Source: JBBRLG01 sp038231495 (GTDB lineage Bacteria > Planctomycetota > Planctomycetia > Gemmatales > Gemmataceae). Taken from it: a DNA stretch of 5,053 nucleotides. Positions within the stretch are counted from its first letter, which is position 1; each line of letters begins with the position of its first letter. Below the pieces are notes generated by a model that worked only from the letters and a program-made list of their open reading frames with translations, did no database searches and had not been told where the DNA came from. The stretch is taken from assembly GCA_038231495.1 (NCBI GenBank), contig JBBRLG010000546.1:1-5053 (forward strand). Reading direction: 5' to 3'. Both the position numbers and the translations under genes were made by a program. Below, in pieces: positions 4,932-5,053 of the stretch.

Positions 4932-5053
4932 TTCCCTCGCAGGGTTCCCCTGCCCCACAGTGCCGGGAACTTCGGGTCTGGTTCTGCTCTCCTCATTCTC
5001 CTATCCTATCTGCGGCGTCCGGTGTCGATGCCCGTTACGTTTCTGGTGCCATG
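4932..5053. other. right-end stretch without an identified gene
   Basis: No open frame of useful length crosses these bases in either direction. Minus-strand frames entering from the right edge stop within 17 codons, and the + strand ATG at the last three bases cannot be judged and has no clear ribosome site. The stretch has a pyrimidine-rich run (CTCCTCATTCTCCTATCCTA) around 4990-5010. If the hairpin to its left is a recombination site, this would be the start of the adjacent cassette. Confidence 0.4.

Overview
The window looks like chromosomal DNA of a GC-rich planctomycete, most likely a Gemmata-type lineage. This is inferred from three things: a short CPxC/CxxC zinc ribbon joined to a proline-rich linker and membrane segments, hairpin-rich interspersed repeats between genes, and overall base composition. 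No rRNA or other marker gene is present to confirm it.

Layout from left to right. Bases 2-112 hold the last 36 codons of a transposase-like gene entering from the left edge. Bases 113-718 are gene-free but rich in inverted and direct repeats, including a REP-like pair of inverted 25-nt units. Two minus-strand genes follow: nnrD, the stand-alone ATP/ADP-dependent NAD(P)H-hydrate dehydratase (2769 down to 1900), and downstream of it a zinc-ribbon membrane protein of unknown function (1759 down to 719). Divergent from nnrD, behind a good sigma-70-type promoter (TTGACA, 17 bp, TAGCCT), lies a four-segment membrane protein with a PH-like C-terminal domain (3097-3978).

The right quarter is the unusual part. 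A strong -10 box (4014-4019) precedes the first 18-21 nt of a serine tRNA gene (from 4059), which then stops. From about 4080 to 4837 on the minus strand lies what I read as an ORF-less group II intron of about 758 nt. It has a complete 34-nt domain V, a domain VI with a candidate branch-point A, a GTGCGCC 5' end, and an EBS1 loop that is a 6/6 complement of the six bases just before the 5' splice site. The intron runs antisense to the tRNA fragment, and the rest of the tRNA is not found on its other side. That side carries a long hairpin with attC-like architecture: an outer AAC/GTT-containing stem, an unpaired spacer, an inner stem, and two extrahelical bases on one arm. The junction is therefore either an intron inserted beside an integron-like recombination site, or a chimera made by recombination between two intron copies.

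NnrD repairs damaged nicotinamide cofactors. The two flanking membrane proteins have no assignable pathway, and nothing ties them functionally to NnrD beyond proximity. The mobile and repeat DNA at both ends suggests a small housekeeping block between two rearrangement-prone zones.
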